DNA of 64,000 nt, from assembly GCF_011044495.1 (NCBI RefSeq), contig NZ_CP049143.1:4154001-4218000 (forward strand), written 5' to 3'. Below are positions 1 through 11,099 of the stretch, in pieces. The position numbers and the translations under genes were made by a program. Position 1 is the first letter of the stretch, and every line of letters begins with the position of its first letter. Under the pieces are notes generated by a model that was given only the letters and a program-made list of their open reading frames with translations, made no database searches and was not told the origin of the DNA. The DNA comes from Roseimicrobium sp. ORNL1. Its GTDB lineage: Bacteria > Verrucomicrobiota > Verrucomicrobiia > Verrucomicrobiales > Verrucomicrobiaceae.

Positions 1-1
1 C

Positions 2-418
2 TCGCAGACCCCTCTGAAGTTCACCGAGACTCAACGCCAGACCGCCATCGAGGGCGTGAAGGGCATGATGTACTTCGCCGACTTTGACAATCCCATTCTG
101 CAGGAGGCGTTGGGAGATTTGCTGAGCTTCGGCAACATGGACGAGAACGCAGCGCAACTCGCCGGCCTGTGTTATCTCCACGCTTCTGAAAAGACTGCCG
201 ATCCGCTGGAAAAGGCCCGGTTGAAGAAACTGCGGGGCATGGTTCTCTCTTCGAGCCACGAGCGCGAAGAGGCCGAATCCTCGAAAACCCTCACCTACGC
301 CCTAGAGAAGGGTCAGAAGCTCAACGCCGCTGTCCGTTCCGAGGAAATGGCTTGGATTTCCGCAGGTCAGGATGCCACGGTGGAGTTTCAGAAGAAGTAT
401 CTGCAGGCAGCCAGATGA
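2..418 (+). CDS. C-terminal part of unknown protein (truncated by window edge)
   Basis: The frame is open from the first bases of the window to a TGA at 416-418, so the true start lies outside; the GTG at 56 is an internal codon and should not be taken as the start. The visible 138 residues are charged and mainly helical, with an Ala/Leu pattern (AAQLAGLCYLHA) that could be TPR- or SEL1-like helices, but no repeat is clear enough to name. No membrane segment or catalytic motif is visible in this part. It converges on rlmN, whose stop codon lies 20 bp away on the other strand. Function unknown. Confidence 0.55.
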   Translation, partial: SQTPLKFTETQRQTAIEGVKGMMYFADFDNPILQEALGDLLSFGNMDENAAQLAGLCYLHASEKTADPLEKARLKKLRGMVLSSSHEREEAESSKTLTYALEKGQKLNAAVRSEEMAWISAGQDATVEFQKKYLQAAR

Positions 419-438
419 ACTGACGGTCTTTCTACTTT

Positions 439-1539
439 CTACACACGGCTCTCGTCCGCTGCGCGCCTTCTCAACTGCCCACACGCCGCGTCGATATCCG
501 GACCACGTGCGCGGCGCAGATGCGCCACGGCACCGTGCTCACGTAATGTCGCGAGAAATGCTTCCGTCTGCTCCATGCTGCTGGGCAGGTAGGTGCGGCC
601 TTTGAGGCTCAAGCCTGTTGGATTGTACCGGAGGAGATTCACGTGCATGCGCCGCCCTTGGAGCAGGTGGGCCAGTTCTCGAGCTTGAGCGAGAGAATCA
701 TTCACGCCCTCCAGCAGGCAGTACTGAATGGTGGTGATGCGGCCATTGCGTGCTTGATATCGATCCGCGGCAGCCAGCACATCCTGCACGGCGAACCTTT
801 TGCCCATGGGCAGCAAGGCTGCGCGTGTCGCATCATCCGGCGCGTGCAACGACACCGCCAGATGCACGCCGAGGTCTGCTTCCGTCAATTCATCCATGGC
901 GGGCACGATGCCCACCGTGGAGATGGTGACCTGCCGCCAGCCCAGGGCTCCGAGCTTGTTGTCGGCCATGCGGCGCACGGCCTCCAGCACGTTGCGCAGG
1001 TTCAGCATCGGTTCTCCCATGCCCATGAAGACCACCGTACGCAGGGTGCGTCCGGTCGCCTGTGCTTCCCGCCGGAGGTGGAGGAACTGCTCGACTATTT
1101 CACCGGAAGTGAGATTGCGCTCAAAGCCCGTCTGGGTCGTCGCGCAGAAGTCGCAGCCCATGGCACATCCCACCTGGCTGGAGATGCATCCCGCGGCTCT
1201 GTCGGCATGGTAATCCGGCATCAGCACGGACTCCACCGTGCGTCCATCCGGCAGGCGCAGCAGCAGCTTGCACGTGCCGTCTTCAGACACCTGACGCCGC
1301 GCCAGCGAGGCCGCTTCTCTGGGAAAGGTGGAAGTGACGTGCTCCATCAACCCCGCCGGCAGCCGGTCCTTGGGCAACTGCCCCCCGGCCCTCGCCCCAT
1401 ACACCTCCCGCAACACCGGGAGCGTATGCGTCGCCTTGTAGCCCTGCTCCATCATCCATGCCGTCAGCTCCTCCGTCGAGAGGTCTGGCAGGGAACGCAA
1501 GGCAGTAGCAGTGGCTGGCATGATCGGGGCGAGCAGCAT
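439..1539 (-). CDS. rlmN: 23S rRNA (adenine-2503-C2)-methyltransferase RlmN
   Basis: A 366-residue radical-SAM enzyme that methylates C2 of A2503 in 23S rRNA (and, in characterised bacteria, A37 of some tRNAs). The radical-SAM cluster motif CAMGCDFC is present (CxxxCxxC), followed by the family-typical ATTQTGFERNL. GMGEPMLN matches the SAM-binding GGE-like loop. The second, substrate-accepting cysteine is present near the C-terminus in DIDAACGQL, so both catalytic cysteines needed by the RlmN mechanism are intact. Length matches the family. The ATG at 1539 is used here; an in-frame ATG at 1521 is an alternative that would shorten the N-terminus by six residues. It appears monocistronic. Confidence 0.96.
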   Translation of the reverse strand: MLLAPIMPATATALRSLPDLSTEELTAWMMEQGYKATHTLPVLREVYGARAGGQLPKDRLPAGLMEHVTSTFPREAASLARRQVSEDGTCKLLLRLPDGRTVESVLMPDYHADRAAGCISSQVGCAMGCDFCATTQTGFERNLTSGEIVEQFLHLRREAQATGRTLRTVVFMGMGEPMLNLRNVLEAVRRMADNKLGALGWRQVTISTVGIVPAMDELTEADLGVHLAVSLHAPDDATRAALLPMGKRFAVQDVLAAADRYQARNGRITTIQYCLLEGVNDSLAQARELAHLLQGRRMHVNLLRYNPTGLSLKGRTYLPSSMEQTEAFLATLREHGAVAHLRRARGPDIDAACGQLRRRAADESRV

Positions 1540-1608
1540 AGCATCTCCCGCCGAGATTCAAAGTCCCCGAAACCCGGTCTGAGTCTGGCTCCCACGACTC
1601 ATCCTCTC

Positions 1609-1652
1609 CTCATTTTGCATTTTTCATTTTCCACTTTTCATTTTGCATTCTC
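1609..1652. repeat. T-rich degenerate short tandem repeat (catttt/gcatttttcatttt units)
   Basis: Between rlmN and the next methyltransferase gene lies a 44-bp tract built from variants of cattttgcattt and cattttccactttt. It is plainly lower in GC than its surroundings. It could be an extragenic repeat unit or a replication-slippage tract. Read on the minus strand it is A-rich and so does not look like a terminator for the methyltransferase; read on the plus strand it lacks a hairpin. Confidence 0.5.
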
Positions 1653-1662
1653 TTGAAGCTCC

Positions 1663-2619
1663 CTACCGAACCATCATCCACAACGTACTGGCCCCATGCC
1701 CCGGCGGGAAGTCGATCTGCGGTTGTCCCGCCACATAGTCGGCTACGAGACGCTGCTCTTTCGCGCAACGACGCGCCCGGCGCTCCAGGGATGCGGCATC
1801 GAGTTTGGTGCAGTTCGTGGAGATGAGGATCGCGCACTTTGGCATCGCCAGCTCCAGCGCCGCATTCAGCAGTTGCTCGAAATCATTCTCCACCTGCCAG
1901 CGACGGTTGTTCTTGCCGCGTGAGAAGGTCGGCGGATCGAGGATGATGGCGTCGAACCGTTCCTTGCGCGGGTCGAGCTTGGGCAGAAGCTCCAGCGTGT
2001 CCTCCGCGAGGAAGCGATGCCCCGTGTCCGAGATGTCATTGAGCAGGAGGTTCTGCCTGCCACGGTCCAGCCACTTGCGGGAGAGATCCACGCTCAAGGT
2101 TTCCGCGCCTCCGAGCGCCGCCACCACCGAGAAGCTGCAGGTGTGGGCAAAGGTGTTCAGCACGCGCTTCGGCTTCAGCATCCTGAGCCGCGCGCGATTC
2201 TTCCGCTGATCCATAAAGAGCCCGTGGCTGTACCCCGCCGCCATGTCGATGCCATAGCGAACCCCGCCCTCCGTCACCACCAGAGTCCACGGCAGCGCCG
2301 CATCTCCACTGTGCAACACCGGCGCGATGCGGTCCGCATTCTTGAGCGGCAGGAAGCGCGTGAAGATCCGTGCCGGCTTCCACCCGGACGCCGCGCTCTG
2401 TTCCGCCAGTCCCGCCAGGAGCACTTCGAGAGCTGCTTCGTTCTTATAGGAGACATTCACCACATCCCCCAACCTCTCCACCCACCCATCAGGCCCCGAC
2501 CCCAGCCGATGCGCCGTCGTCCCCGCTTCCTCCAGCTTTTTACACTGATCAGGGGTCAGCCATGTCGGGGAAGAATCAGGTGAGGCGGGGCGAGAGTCAT
2601 GAAGGGGGGGCACAAACAC
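1663..2619 (-). CDS. Class I SAM-dependent methyltransferase, RlmI-like (COG1092)
   Basis: The protein carries a Rossmann-type methyltransferase domain with the RlmI/RlmK-type signature: VLNTFAHTCSFSVVAA (SAM-binding motif I region, usually LNLFSYTG), SVDLSRKWLDRGRQN (motif II) and DPPTFSRGK (catalytic motif IV). These enzymes normally methylate C5 of cytosine or N2 of guanine in 23S rRNA. Compared with RlmI it has no convincing N-terminal PUA domain. The frame stays open to 2790 and overlaps the neighbouring DUF262 gene, but the first ~55 residues look non-coding; GTG codons at 2619 and 2613 are plausible starts. Neither has a clear ribosome binding site, so the start is uncertain. Confidence 0.85.
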   Translation of the reverse strand: MFVPPLHDSRPASPDSSPTWLTPDQCKKLEEAGTTAHRLGSGPDGWVERLGDVVNVSYKNEAALEVLLAGLAEQSAASGWKPARIFTRFLPLKNADRIAPVLHSGDAALPWTLVVTEGGVRYGIDMAAGYSHGLFMDQRKNRARLRMLKPKRVLNTFAHTCSFSVVAALGGAETLSVDLSRKWLDRGRQNLLLNDISDTGHRFLAEDTLELLPKLDPRKERFDAIILDPPTFSRGKNNRRWQVENDFEQLLNAALELAMPKCAILISTNCTKLDAASLERRARRCAKEQRLVADYVAGQPQIDFPPGHGASTLWMMVR

Positions 2620-2773
2620 GGGGCATGGTGCCGTAGGATGCGCGGATGCGCAATGTTCATGACGCTGCCCTTTGATCGCGAAATGCGCCCGCGACGTCAC
2701 TGCGCGCACGGCAATCAGCAACTCGCAACTTCCTGCCACTCGGAAAACTTTTCTGTAAATTGGTCCACGCCCG

Positions 2774-3769
2774 CTAGATGAGATCTTCAATTACCTCACC
2801 ACGAGCAATCCGTCGTGAACGACTGTTACTCCCTTGGATCGCGGCTTTGTAGTACTTTGCACTCTCCACATCCAGGCTCGCATCATCAATTTCATCTCCA
2901 TTCATAGTCGAATAGAAAGTTTTCAACCTCCTGGAGATAGCAGTCTTTTTAGGCACTAGATTTTCAGAAAAGTATTTTCGATCCAACTCAACGCACAAAG
3001 TAAAAAGGTCAGCCTTGTTCCAAACCCTACAACTGGGCTCAAAATTACACGAATCGATAAATTCAAAAGCGGAGTCTATACGCTTTTCAATCTCTCGCCC
3101 CTCCTCGAAAGTGTCATTGTAGGTTGCCAGAAACTCCTCAATTTTCGATGAATCATTGAAGTAACCCGACATCATCGTGGACATCAGCACAAGCGCGTAC
3201 CGCAAATCTTGCATTCGCTTAACATCGCTCTGGCTAAAAAAATTGTGCCTTTCAAAGAAATCCTTCGACGCCACTTTGTCGCCCATTTTTTTGAACTCTC
3301 CCGCAAATCGAGAGTTGTCTATTTCCATCGCGTTTAAGGAATAGCTCGTGGAATTGATCGTTTGAAAAATCTTTTTAATCTCGTCAATTTTCAAATTCCC
3401 CAAATCCCTCACTACTACGTCGTACTGCAAAAAATTCTTCTTGGCGTCACTTGTAAGATCCGCGTACTTTTTCATCCCAGCGGGCAATTTGATATCACCC
3501 ACATCTTTGAAGTAATGGAACAAGGTAGTGATTCGCTGCTGCCCATCCACCAAGTATTCCTTTGCCGCACCCGTATCTTCGTCCACTTCTCCTGCAGCTA
3601 CGTAAATTTCGGGAAACGGATACTCGCTGAGCACCGTCTGAATGAAAGCGACCTTCTCTTTATTTGTCCACACAAGCCTTCGTTGAAAGTCTGGGCGAGA
3701 GATCAGGGTTCCGCTCTCTAAACCAAGAATCAGTTCTCGAAGCTTTTTATTAGTCGCTACTGTTTTCAT
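2774..3769 (-). CDS. DUF262 domain protein (ParB/sulfiredoxin-fold nuclease or NTPase-like)
   Basis: 331 residues. The N-terminal half has the DUF262 hallmarks: RPDFQRRLVW near residue 24, the PFPEIYVA segment and VDGQQRITTLF near residue 80, where DGQQR forms the ParB-like active site. DUF262 proteins include GmrS/BrxU-type and SspE-type defence nucleases, but this one has no C-terminal HNH (DUF1524) motif that I can see; its C-terminal half is helical and unrecognised. The ATG at 3769 is chosen because it overlaps the TGA of the upstream nucleotidyltransferase-like gene as ATGA, implying translational coupling. GC is clearly lower than in flanking genes, suggesting acquisition. Confidence 0.85.
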   Translation of the reverse strand: MKTVATNKKLRELILGLESGTLISRPDFQRRLVWTNKEKVAFIQTVLSEYPFPEIYVAAGEVDEDTGAAKEYLVDGQQRITTLFHYFKDVGDIKLPAGMKKYADLTSDAKKNFLQYDVVVRDLGNLKIDEIKKIFQTINSTSYSLNAMEIDNSRFAGEFKKMGDKVASKDFFERHNFFSQSDVKRMQDLRYALVLMSTMMSGYFNDSSKIEEFLATYNDTFEEGREIEKRIDSAFEFIDSCNFEPSCRVWNKADLFTLCVELDRKYFSENLVPKKTAISRRLKTFYSTMNGDEIDDASLDVESAKYYKAAIQGSNSRSRRIARGEVIEDLI

Positions 3770-4368
3770 TTTCTCTTCAAAGGGAGGTTCTTGCACTGGT
3801 TAATCGCTTTCAACTGGTACTTCTCGAGGAAGTCCCAGCTTTTGTACAAGCCCGCATTTATGGATATCCCCCCATATTTTCGAGACTTTGTAAGTCCGTT
3901 GAAGAATTGAAACCACGCTTTACGAACATGAAATTCAAAAGGAAGCTTGTCGGGCCTGATCCAACCATTGAACAGATAGTTCTTAAAATCAGCCTCTGTA
4001 TCCCAAATGGGTTTGGTTTTTCTAAACTCGTGAACCTCGGTCCAAATTTTATCAAAAAGTGAGGCCGAGATTATGGCCATGTCGTAGTCCGACTCATCCC
4101 CAAATTCTCTGAACCTAGGCTTTTGTGGTTTTTCTGTAATGCCAAAACCAAGCTTGCCCGAGCCCACCATGACAATCTCGTTGGGATAGAGGGCAAAGTT
4201 ATCCGCGATCTCTTGCTTCAATTCATAGTAGCGCTCATGCTCAAGAGAGTAACATTCTCCAAAAAGCACGTGTTTTCTGAGAACTGTTTGGGCAGAATTA
4301 TCCGCGAGATCGCTTTTAAATTTTCCAATTCTTTGTTCTATAGAAGTGGCCACGGCAGTCCTCAGCAT
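3766..4368 (-). CDS. Nucleotidyltransferase-fold protein (Pol-beta-like), partner of DUF262
   Basis: 200 residues. The segment MVGSGKLGF followed about 20 residues later by DESDYDMAII fits the Pol-beta superfamily signature (hG[GS] then [DE]h[DE]h), so metal-binding acidic residues are present. The region after it (tryptophan- and phenylalanine-rich, e.g. WFQFFNGL) is unlike CCA-adding enzymes, and no second domain is evident. It is the first gene of a two-gene unit with the DUF262 protein; stop and start overlap by 4 bp. Minimal nucleotidyltransferases often act as antitoxin or toxin partners that modify tRNA or protein, but the role here is inference only. AT-rich, like its partner. Confidence 0.75.
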   Translation of the reverse strand: MLRTAVATSIEQRIGKFKSDLADNSAQTVLRKHVLFGECYSLEHERYYELKQEIADNFALYPNEIVMVGSGKLGFGITEKPQKPRFREFGDESDYDMAIISASLFDKIWTEVHEFRKTKPIWDTEADFKNYLFNGWIRPDKLPFEFHVRKAWFQFFNGLTKSRKYGGISINAGLYKSWDFLEKYQLKAINQCKNLPLKRK

Positions 4369-7050
<2,682 letters not shown>

Positions 7051-7087
7051 GCAAGCTTCGAGCTTGCTGCTCTAACGTTCAATCCGA

Positions 7088-7124
7088 CGCCCCGGACTCG
7101 CAAAGGTCCGGGGCGTTTTCGTTT
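7088..7124 (+). terminator. Rho-independent terminator of katG
   Basis: Perfect 10-bp stem (cgccccggac / gtccggggcg, 7088-7097 with 7106-7115) with an 8-nt loop, followed by ttttcgttt. It lies 38 bp after the katG stop. Confidence 0.85.
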
Positions 7125-7179
7125 CGGAAGATGGAATCCGTTTGCAATTCAAAGGGGTTTCACGAAGCCTTGCTGAATC

Positions 7180-8199
7180 ATGAAGACGTTACGCTCCCCT
7201 TTTTCGCGGCTGGCTACTGCACTGGTCAGCACCTTGTTCGCCTGTGCCCTGCAAGCACAGACGCTTCCGGACAAGCCTGTCGTCTCCGGCACGTTCCTCG
7301 GTGACGGCAAGGATGGGAAGATCCAGCATCTCGTGGTACAGACGCGCGAGCCTTTCAGTGACCAGCCCGCCATCCGCCTGGTGTTTACGGAGAAAGATCC
7401 GTCCTCATCCAAGAAGCCGGACTTCGACGCCGCTTTCAAGAAGCTGGGAAGCGCGCTGATCATCAGTGTCCATAAAGACGGCGGCATCTTCGGCTGCGAT
7501 GTCGCTCACACCGCGCACTCGAAATCCCCTTTTTCTTCCATCGGCAAGATCAAGATGAAGGAGTTCAAGGTGACGGAGACACATGTTTCCGGGACGTTAA
7601 GCACAGACGGCACCCAGGATTTCTTTGATCAAAAGTGGGATGTCGAACTCACGTTCTCCGCACCCCTACCGAAGGGAGCGTTCGCCGGCGAAGAGGAACC
7701 CAAGCCTGTTCCTGCCTCCTCATCCAAGAAGACCGCTCAGGAAGACGACAACGAAAAGCCAGCCTCCACCGGACCGAAGCTGGCGGTATCGCAGCTTCCC
7801 CTTCCCACAGCCGCACGCGACGTGGAGTACAAGAAAGTGGTGGGGCACATCGTGTTTCGTGCCGATGAAAGCGTGAGCGCCGTGGCAACCGACTTCTCCA
7901 AGAAGCTGAAACAGCAAGGTTGGCAGGACACGCCCGGCAGCTTGATTGGCAAGACCAATGCCATCCTTAAACGCAAGCTCAACGGCGCTGACCTGACAAT
8001 CATGATCCAGCCTGAGGGCAAAGGCTGCACCGCGAAGGTCTTCACGCAGGGACTCGATTGGTCCTCGCCTCCTGCTGCTACCACTTCCAGCAGCTCTTCC
8101 ACCCCACCTACCAAGGGCAGCGACGTGAAGGATATCGAAGACGAAGCCAACAAGCTACTCAACGACGCGCTGAAGAAGATTCCGGGTGGTCTCAAATAG
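7180..8199 (+). CDS. Secreted protein of unknown function
   Basis: 339 residues starting with a signal peptide ([20 protein letters not shown] then ACALQAQ cleavage region). The mature part has a first globular segment with alternating beta-like strands (residues about 30-165), a Ser/Lys/Glu/Pro linker near residues 170-200, and a second segment ([12 protein letters not shown] to VFTQGLDW) whose spacing resembles a small alpha/beta unit, then a Ser/Thr/Pro tail. No catalytic motif recognised. The ATG at 7180 gives the signal peptide directly. It is followed by its own hairpin terminator, so it is probably monocistronic. Confidence 0.75.
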   Translation: MKTLRSPFSRLATALVSTLFACALQAQTLPDKPVVSGTFLGDGKDGKIQHLVVQTREPFSDQPAIRLVFTEKDPSSSKKPDFDAAFKKLGSALIISVHKDGGIFGCDVAHTAHSKSPFSSIGKIKMKEFKVTETHVSGTLSTDGTQDFFDQKWDVELTFSAPLPKGAFAGEEEPKPVPASSSKKTAQEDDNEKPASTGPKLAVSQLPLPTAARDVEYKKVVGHIVFRADESVSAVATDFSKKLKQQGWQDTPGSLIGKTNAILKRKLNGADLTIMIQPEGKGCTAKVFTQGLDWSSPPAATTSSSSSTPPTKGSDVKDIEDEANKLLNDALKKIPGGLK

Positions 8200-8225
8200 C
8201 CCCTGTTACGAGAAACGGGGCTTTG
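8198..8225 (+). terminator. Probable terminator overlapping the stop codon
   Basis: agcccc(t)gtt at 8198-8207 pairs with aac-ggggct at 8214-8222, followed by a short ttt. The stem begins inside the TAG stop of the upstream gene. The T-run is short, so the terminator may be weak. Confidence 0.5.
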
Positions 8226-8382
8226 CCAAAGTGGCTCACGCTGCCCTCAGCGTGAACTGATGCAGGATCCCTGATCTCGCCATCATCCAAGCACTACGCA
8301 CAGAGACGCAGCGTCGGGAACGCAACCGACCGCCTTGAGATTGATCGCTCCACCGGCGAAAATATTCTCCACTGGCATCTTC

Positions 8383-9651
8383 CTACTTCGCCTGGGGATG
8401 TGTCGGCACATCGTGAATCACAACACCGTCCCGCGTTCCAGCAAGCACCGATGCCCTGGGCACAATCGCCGTGCAGATGGCTCCTCGGAAGTTCACCCCA
8501 TCGGGAGCCAGTCCAGCGACCTTCATATTACGACCGTGATCGTAGGTGACGATGTAATTGCCCGTTGGCTTGCCATCTGAACTCCGGTCAATCGACACCA
8601 CGAAATTCGCCATGTGCGTGCCCACGGGCGGCTCTCTCGGGTCAAACACCACCGATGCTCTCGTGCCATCTTTGCGAAAGATGGTAAGCGCGCCCTGCAT
8701 GCGGCCACGAGTGGGATTGTGTGCCACCACGACATCTCCATCGTGGTCCACCATCATGCCGTTGATCACGTTCTTGAGCTTCGGCACGCCTTCCGGCTGG
8801 TAGGGCACACCCCAGGTTCCCTGGCGTCCACGTTCCTTGCTGTCACACCAGTACATGCCGGACATGGCGCGGATGAGCATGCGATAGTGCCCCTGTCCCA
8901 GTGAGACAATAAAGGGATCGCAGAAGCCGCTGTTGTCGTTGGTATCCGGGAGATCAGGAAGCTGGGAAAGCAACTCAGGTGCAATGATATCACCCTCCTT
9001 GAGCGCGAGCTTCCACAAGCGCACGCCATCGTAGTCATGTGAAATCGCAGTCCCCTTTCGCAAACTCACAAAGCTGGGTAGCAACACGTCCGAGCCCACC
9101 ACGGTAGGCACACCCGCAGTGCCACGCCCAATGTAGCAACTGGGTCCCACGGCAAAGGTACCTCGTGTGCCCTTCTGCGAATTCCGCACCACGCAGCCGT
9201 AGAGGCTGTACCAGCCACGCTGAGGTCGTCCTCCGTGCACGGTGGAGAAGTAAACGATGGCATCACCATCCGCTGTCTGTCCGATGCGGGGATCCACCAT
9301 GCCGCCTGGAGCTTCAGGCGCGGGAGGTGGCACGAGGAAGAAGCCGATGTTCAGAGTCTTCCCCTTATCATCGGAGTAGTAGAAGGTCAGGTAGTTGGGT
9401 GGCCCTGCGCCATCTGTACCAGGAGGCACATTGTTTCGACCATAGGCTACATAACAAATGCGACCATTCGGCAACACCGTGCTCATCACGTAGAGCCGCG
9501 AGACGTACTGATCGTACGCGGCATCCGTGGAAACCACGAGAGGTGGCAACGCGCCGGCGGGTGGCAGTGGCGGCAGTGGCTTTTCAGCGAACGCACTCGC
9601 TGTCGAAACAAGCGCCAGCGCCAGGGCAATGTACGAGCGCAGTTGCATCAT
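8383..9651 (-). CDS. Secreted sialidase-like (BNR/Asp-box propeller) protein
   Basis: 422 residues from ATG 9651: MMQLRSYIALALALVSTASA is a clear signal peptide. The mature protein reads as a six-bladed propeller of the exo-alpha-sialidase/BNR type, with an Asp-box-like SDDKGKTL at about residue 80 and the repeating pattern of VDPRIGQTADGDAIVYFS and DHDGDVVVAHN segments. No full arginine triad of a true sialidase can be assigned by eye, so the substrate is unknown. It lies downstream of the DUF1592/DUF1552 pair on the same strand with a 65-bp gap, and may be transcribed with it. The frame is open further upstream but the signal peptide fixes the start. Confidence 0.75.
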   Translation of the reverse strand: MMQLRSYIALALALVSTASAFAEKPLPPLPPAGALPPLVVSTDAAYDQYVSRLYVMSTVLPNGRICYVAYGRNNVPPGTDGAGPPNYLTFYYSDDKGKTLNIGFFLVPPPAPEAPGGMVDPRIGQTADGDAIVYFSTVHGGRPQRGWYSLYGCVVRNSQKGTRGTFAVGPSCYIGRGTAGVPTVVGSDVLLPSFVSLRKGTAISHDYDGVRLWKLALKEGDIIAPELLSQLPDLPDTNDNSGFCDPFIVSLGQGHYRMLIRAMSGMYWCDSKERGRQGTWGVPYQPEGVPKLKNVINGMMVDHDGDVVVAHNPTRGRMQGALTIFRKDGTRASVVFDPREPPVGTHMANFVVSIDRSSDGKPTGNYIVTYDHGRNMKVAGLAPDGVNFRGAICTAIVPRASVLAGTRDGVVIHDVPTHPQAK

Positions 9652-9716
9652 GATCCTTCTTGTCGGCCAACGTTTACCTCGACCGTACCATCCATGCGCG
9701 ACAATCACATCGTTCC

Positions 9717-11099
9717 TCAAATCCCCACCTTCATCTCCGAAATCTGCTTCGTCGCGATGCCAATGGGACGATCCAGCGGGACACCAGCGCACGCGAGCAG
9801 CGTAGTAAGCAGGTCGCCTTGATTGCCCTTGGTATTGGGCAGGAATTTTCCGGTGTTGATGGTGCCGCCGCCTTTGCCGGCGATGATGAAGGGCAGGTTT
9901 TCGCGGGAGTGCTTGTTGCCGTCTTCGAGACCCGAGCCCCACATCATGATGCAGTTGTCGAGAAGGGTGTCCTCGCCTTCGCGGAGAGTGGCCATCTTCT
10001 TCACCATGTAGGCGAACTGGGAGATGTTGAAGGCGGTGATGGCGGCGACTTTGCCAGACTTCACGGCTTCGTTGTTGTGATGGGTCTGCGAGTGATGCGT
10101 GTCGTTGAAGCCAAGCTCGGGATAGGACACCCCATTCGGCGTGGAGCCGATGTAGGTGCTCACGCGCGTGGTGTCAGTCTGGAAGGCCAGCACATTGAGA
10201 TCACACATCACCTGCATGTACTCACTGCGCTTGTCGCCCACGGGAATCTTGATTTCAATGGGAGGCGAATCGGAGGCCTTCTTCTTGCTGGAAGCCATGC
10301 CGGCCTTTTCCATCGCGGCTTCTTTCTGGCGATACTCAATGGCGGCGATGCGGCGCTCCACGGCGCGCACGCTGTCGAGGTATTCATCCAGCTTGTGCTG
10401 GTCCATTTGAGGAAGCTTGCGGCGCAGATCCTTGGCGCCACCGATCACGAGGTCCAGCATCTGCCGATCCAGCGGGTCTGCCTGGAGTGACTGGCCGGGT
10501 TTATCCGACTTTCCGAAGAGGCGGTTCAGCACGCTGCGGGGATTCGTTTCCGCAGGCAGTGCCTGGGTGGGTGAGCGATAGCTGCAGTGTGAGTAGTAGC
10601 CCTCGTTCAGCCCTTCCTGATTCTCCTTGTGGGTCTGGGGCATGGTGGCCAGCTCCAGGGACGGCAGGGACGTGAGCGCGCCCACGTAGTTCGCCGCAAT
10701 CTGGTCCGCGGAGATGGCGATGTTGATCTCGCTGCGACGATCCGCATCCGGGAGCTGGGCAGTGAGCCAGGTGGAAAGCTCCAGCGCATGAGGCGCTCCA
10801 TTGAAAGGCGAAATCGGGATGCCCGAGATGCCTTTCATCATCAGACACTGGTCGAGCACGGGGCGCAGAGATTCCAGTGCGGGCGGTGGCGCGGTGAGGA
10901 AAGTCTCCGGACTGGTGGGCCAGAACTGATCCATGATCACGCCGTGCGGCATGTACATGAAGCCGAGGCGCACAGGTGGCTTGGCCACTTTCCCTTTCAC
11001 TGCGGAGGCCCAGCCCATGGATTCCATGAAGGGCAGCGCGAGAGACACTCCCAACCCTTTCAGGGCGGTGCGGCGATCGATGCGGGCGTTATTTCGCAT
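9717..11099 (-). CDS. DUF1552 family secreted protein
   Basis: 460 residues. The N-terminus ([17 protein letters not shown]) resembles a twin-arginine export signal, followed by family-typical segments [11 protein letters not shown] and [16 protein letters not shown], and a C-terminal [27 protein letters not shown] block that is characteristic of DUF1552. Biochemical role of the family is unknown; genes of this family are almost always paired with DUF1592/PSD1-type cytochrome genes in Planctomycetota and Verrucomicrobiota. The ATG at 11099 overlaps the end of the upstream DUF1592 gene by 11 bp, which fixes the start and suggests translational coupling. A longer in-frame start at 11198 is unlikely. 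Confidence 0.9.
   Translation of the reverse strand: MRNNARIDRRTALKGLGVSLALPFMESMGWASAVKGKVAKPPVRLGFMYMPHGVIMDQFWPTSPETFLTAPPPALESLRPVLDQCLMMKGISGIPISPFNGAPHALELSTWLTAQLPDADRRSEINIAISADQIAANYVGALTSLPSLELATMPQTHKENQEGLNEGYYSHCSYRSPTQALPAETNPRSVLNRLFGKSDKPGQSLQADPLDRQMLDLVIGGAKDLRRKLPQMDQHKLDEYLDSVRAVERRIAAIEYRQKEAAMEKAGMASSKKKASDSPPIEIKIPVGDKRSEYMQVMCDLNVLAFQTDTTRVSTYIGSTPNGVSYPELGFNDTHHSQTHHNNEAVKSGKVAAITAFNISQFAYMVKKMATLREGEDTLLDNCIMMWGSGLEDGNKHSRENLPFIIAGKGGGTINTGKFLPNTKGNQGDLLTTLLACAGVPLDRPIGIATKQISEMKVGI

Noticed and set aside
643-1656. 337-residue plus-strand frame over rlmN
   Set aside because: Antisense to a certain gene and composed of His/Arg/Gln-rich sequence.
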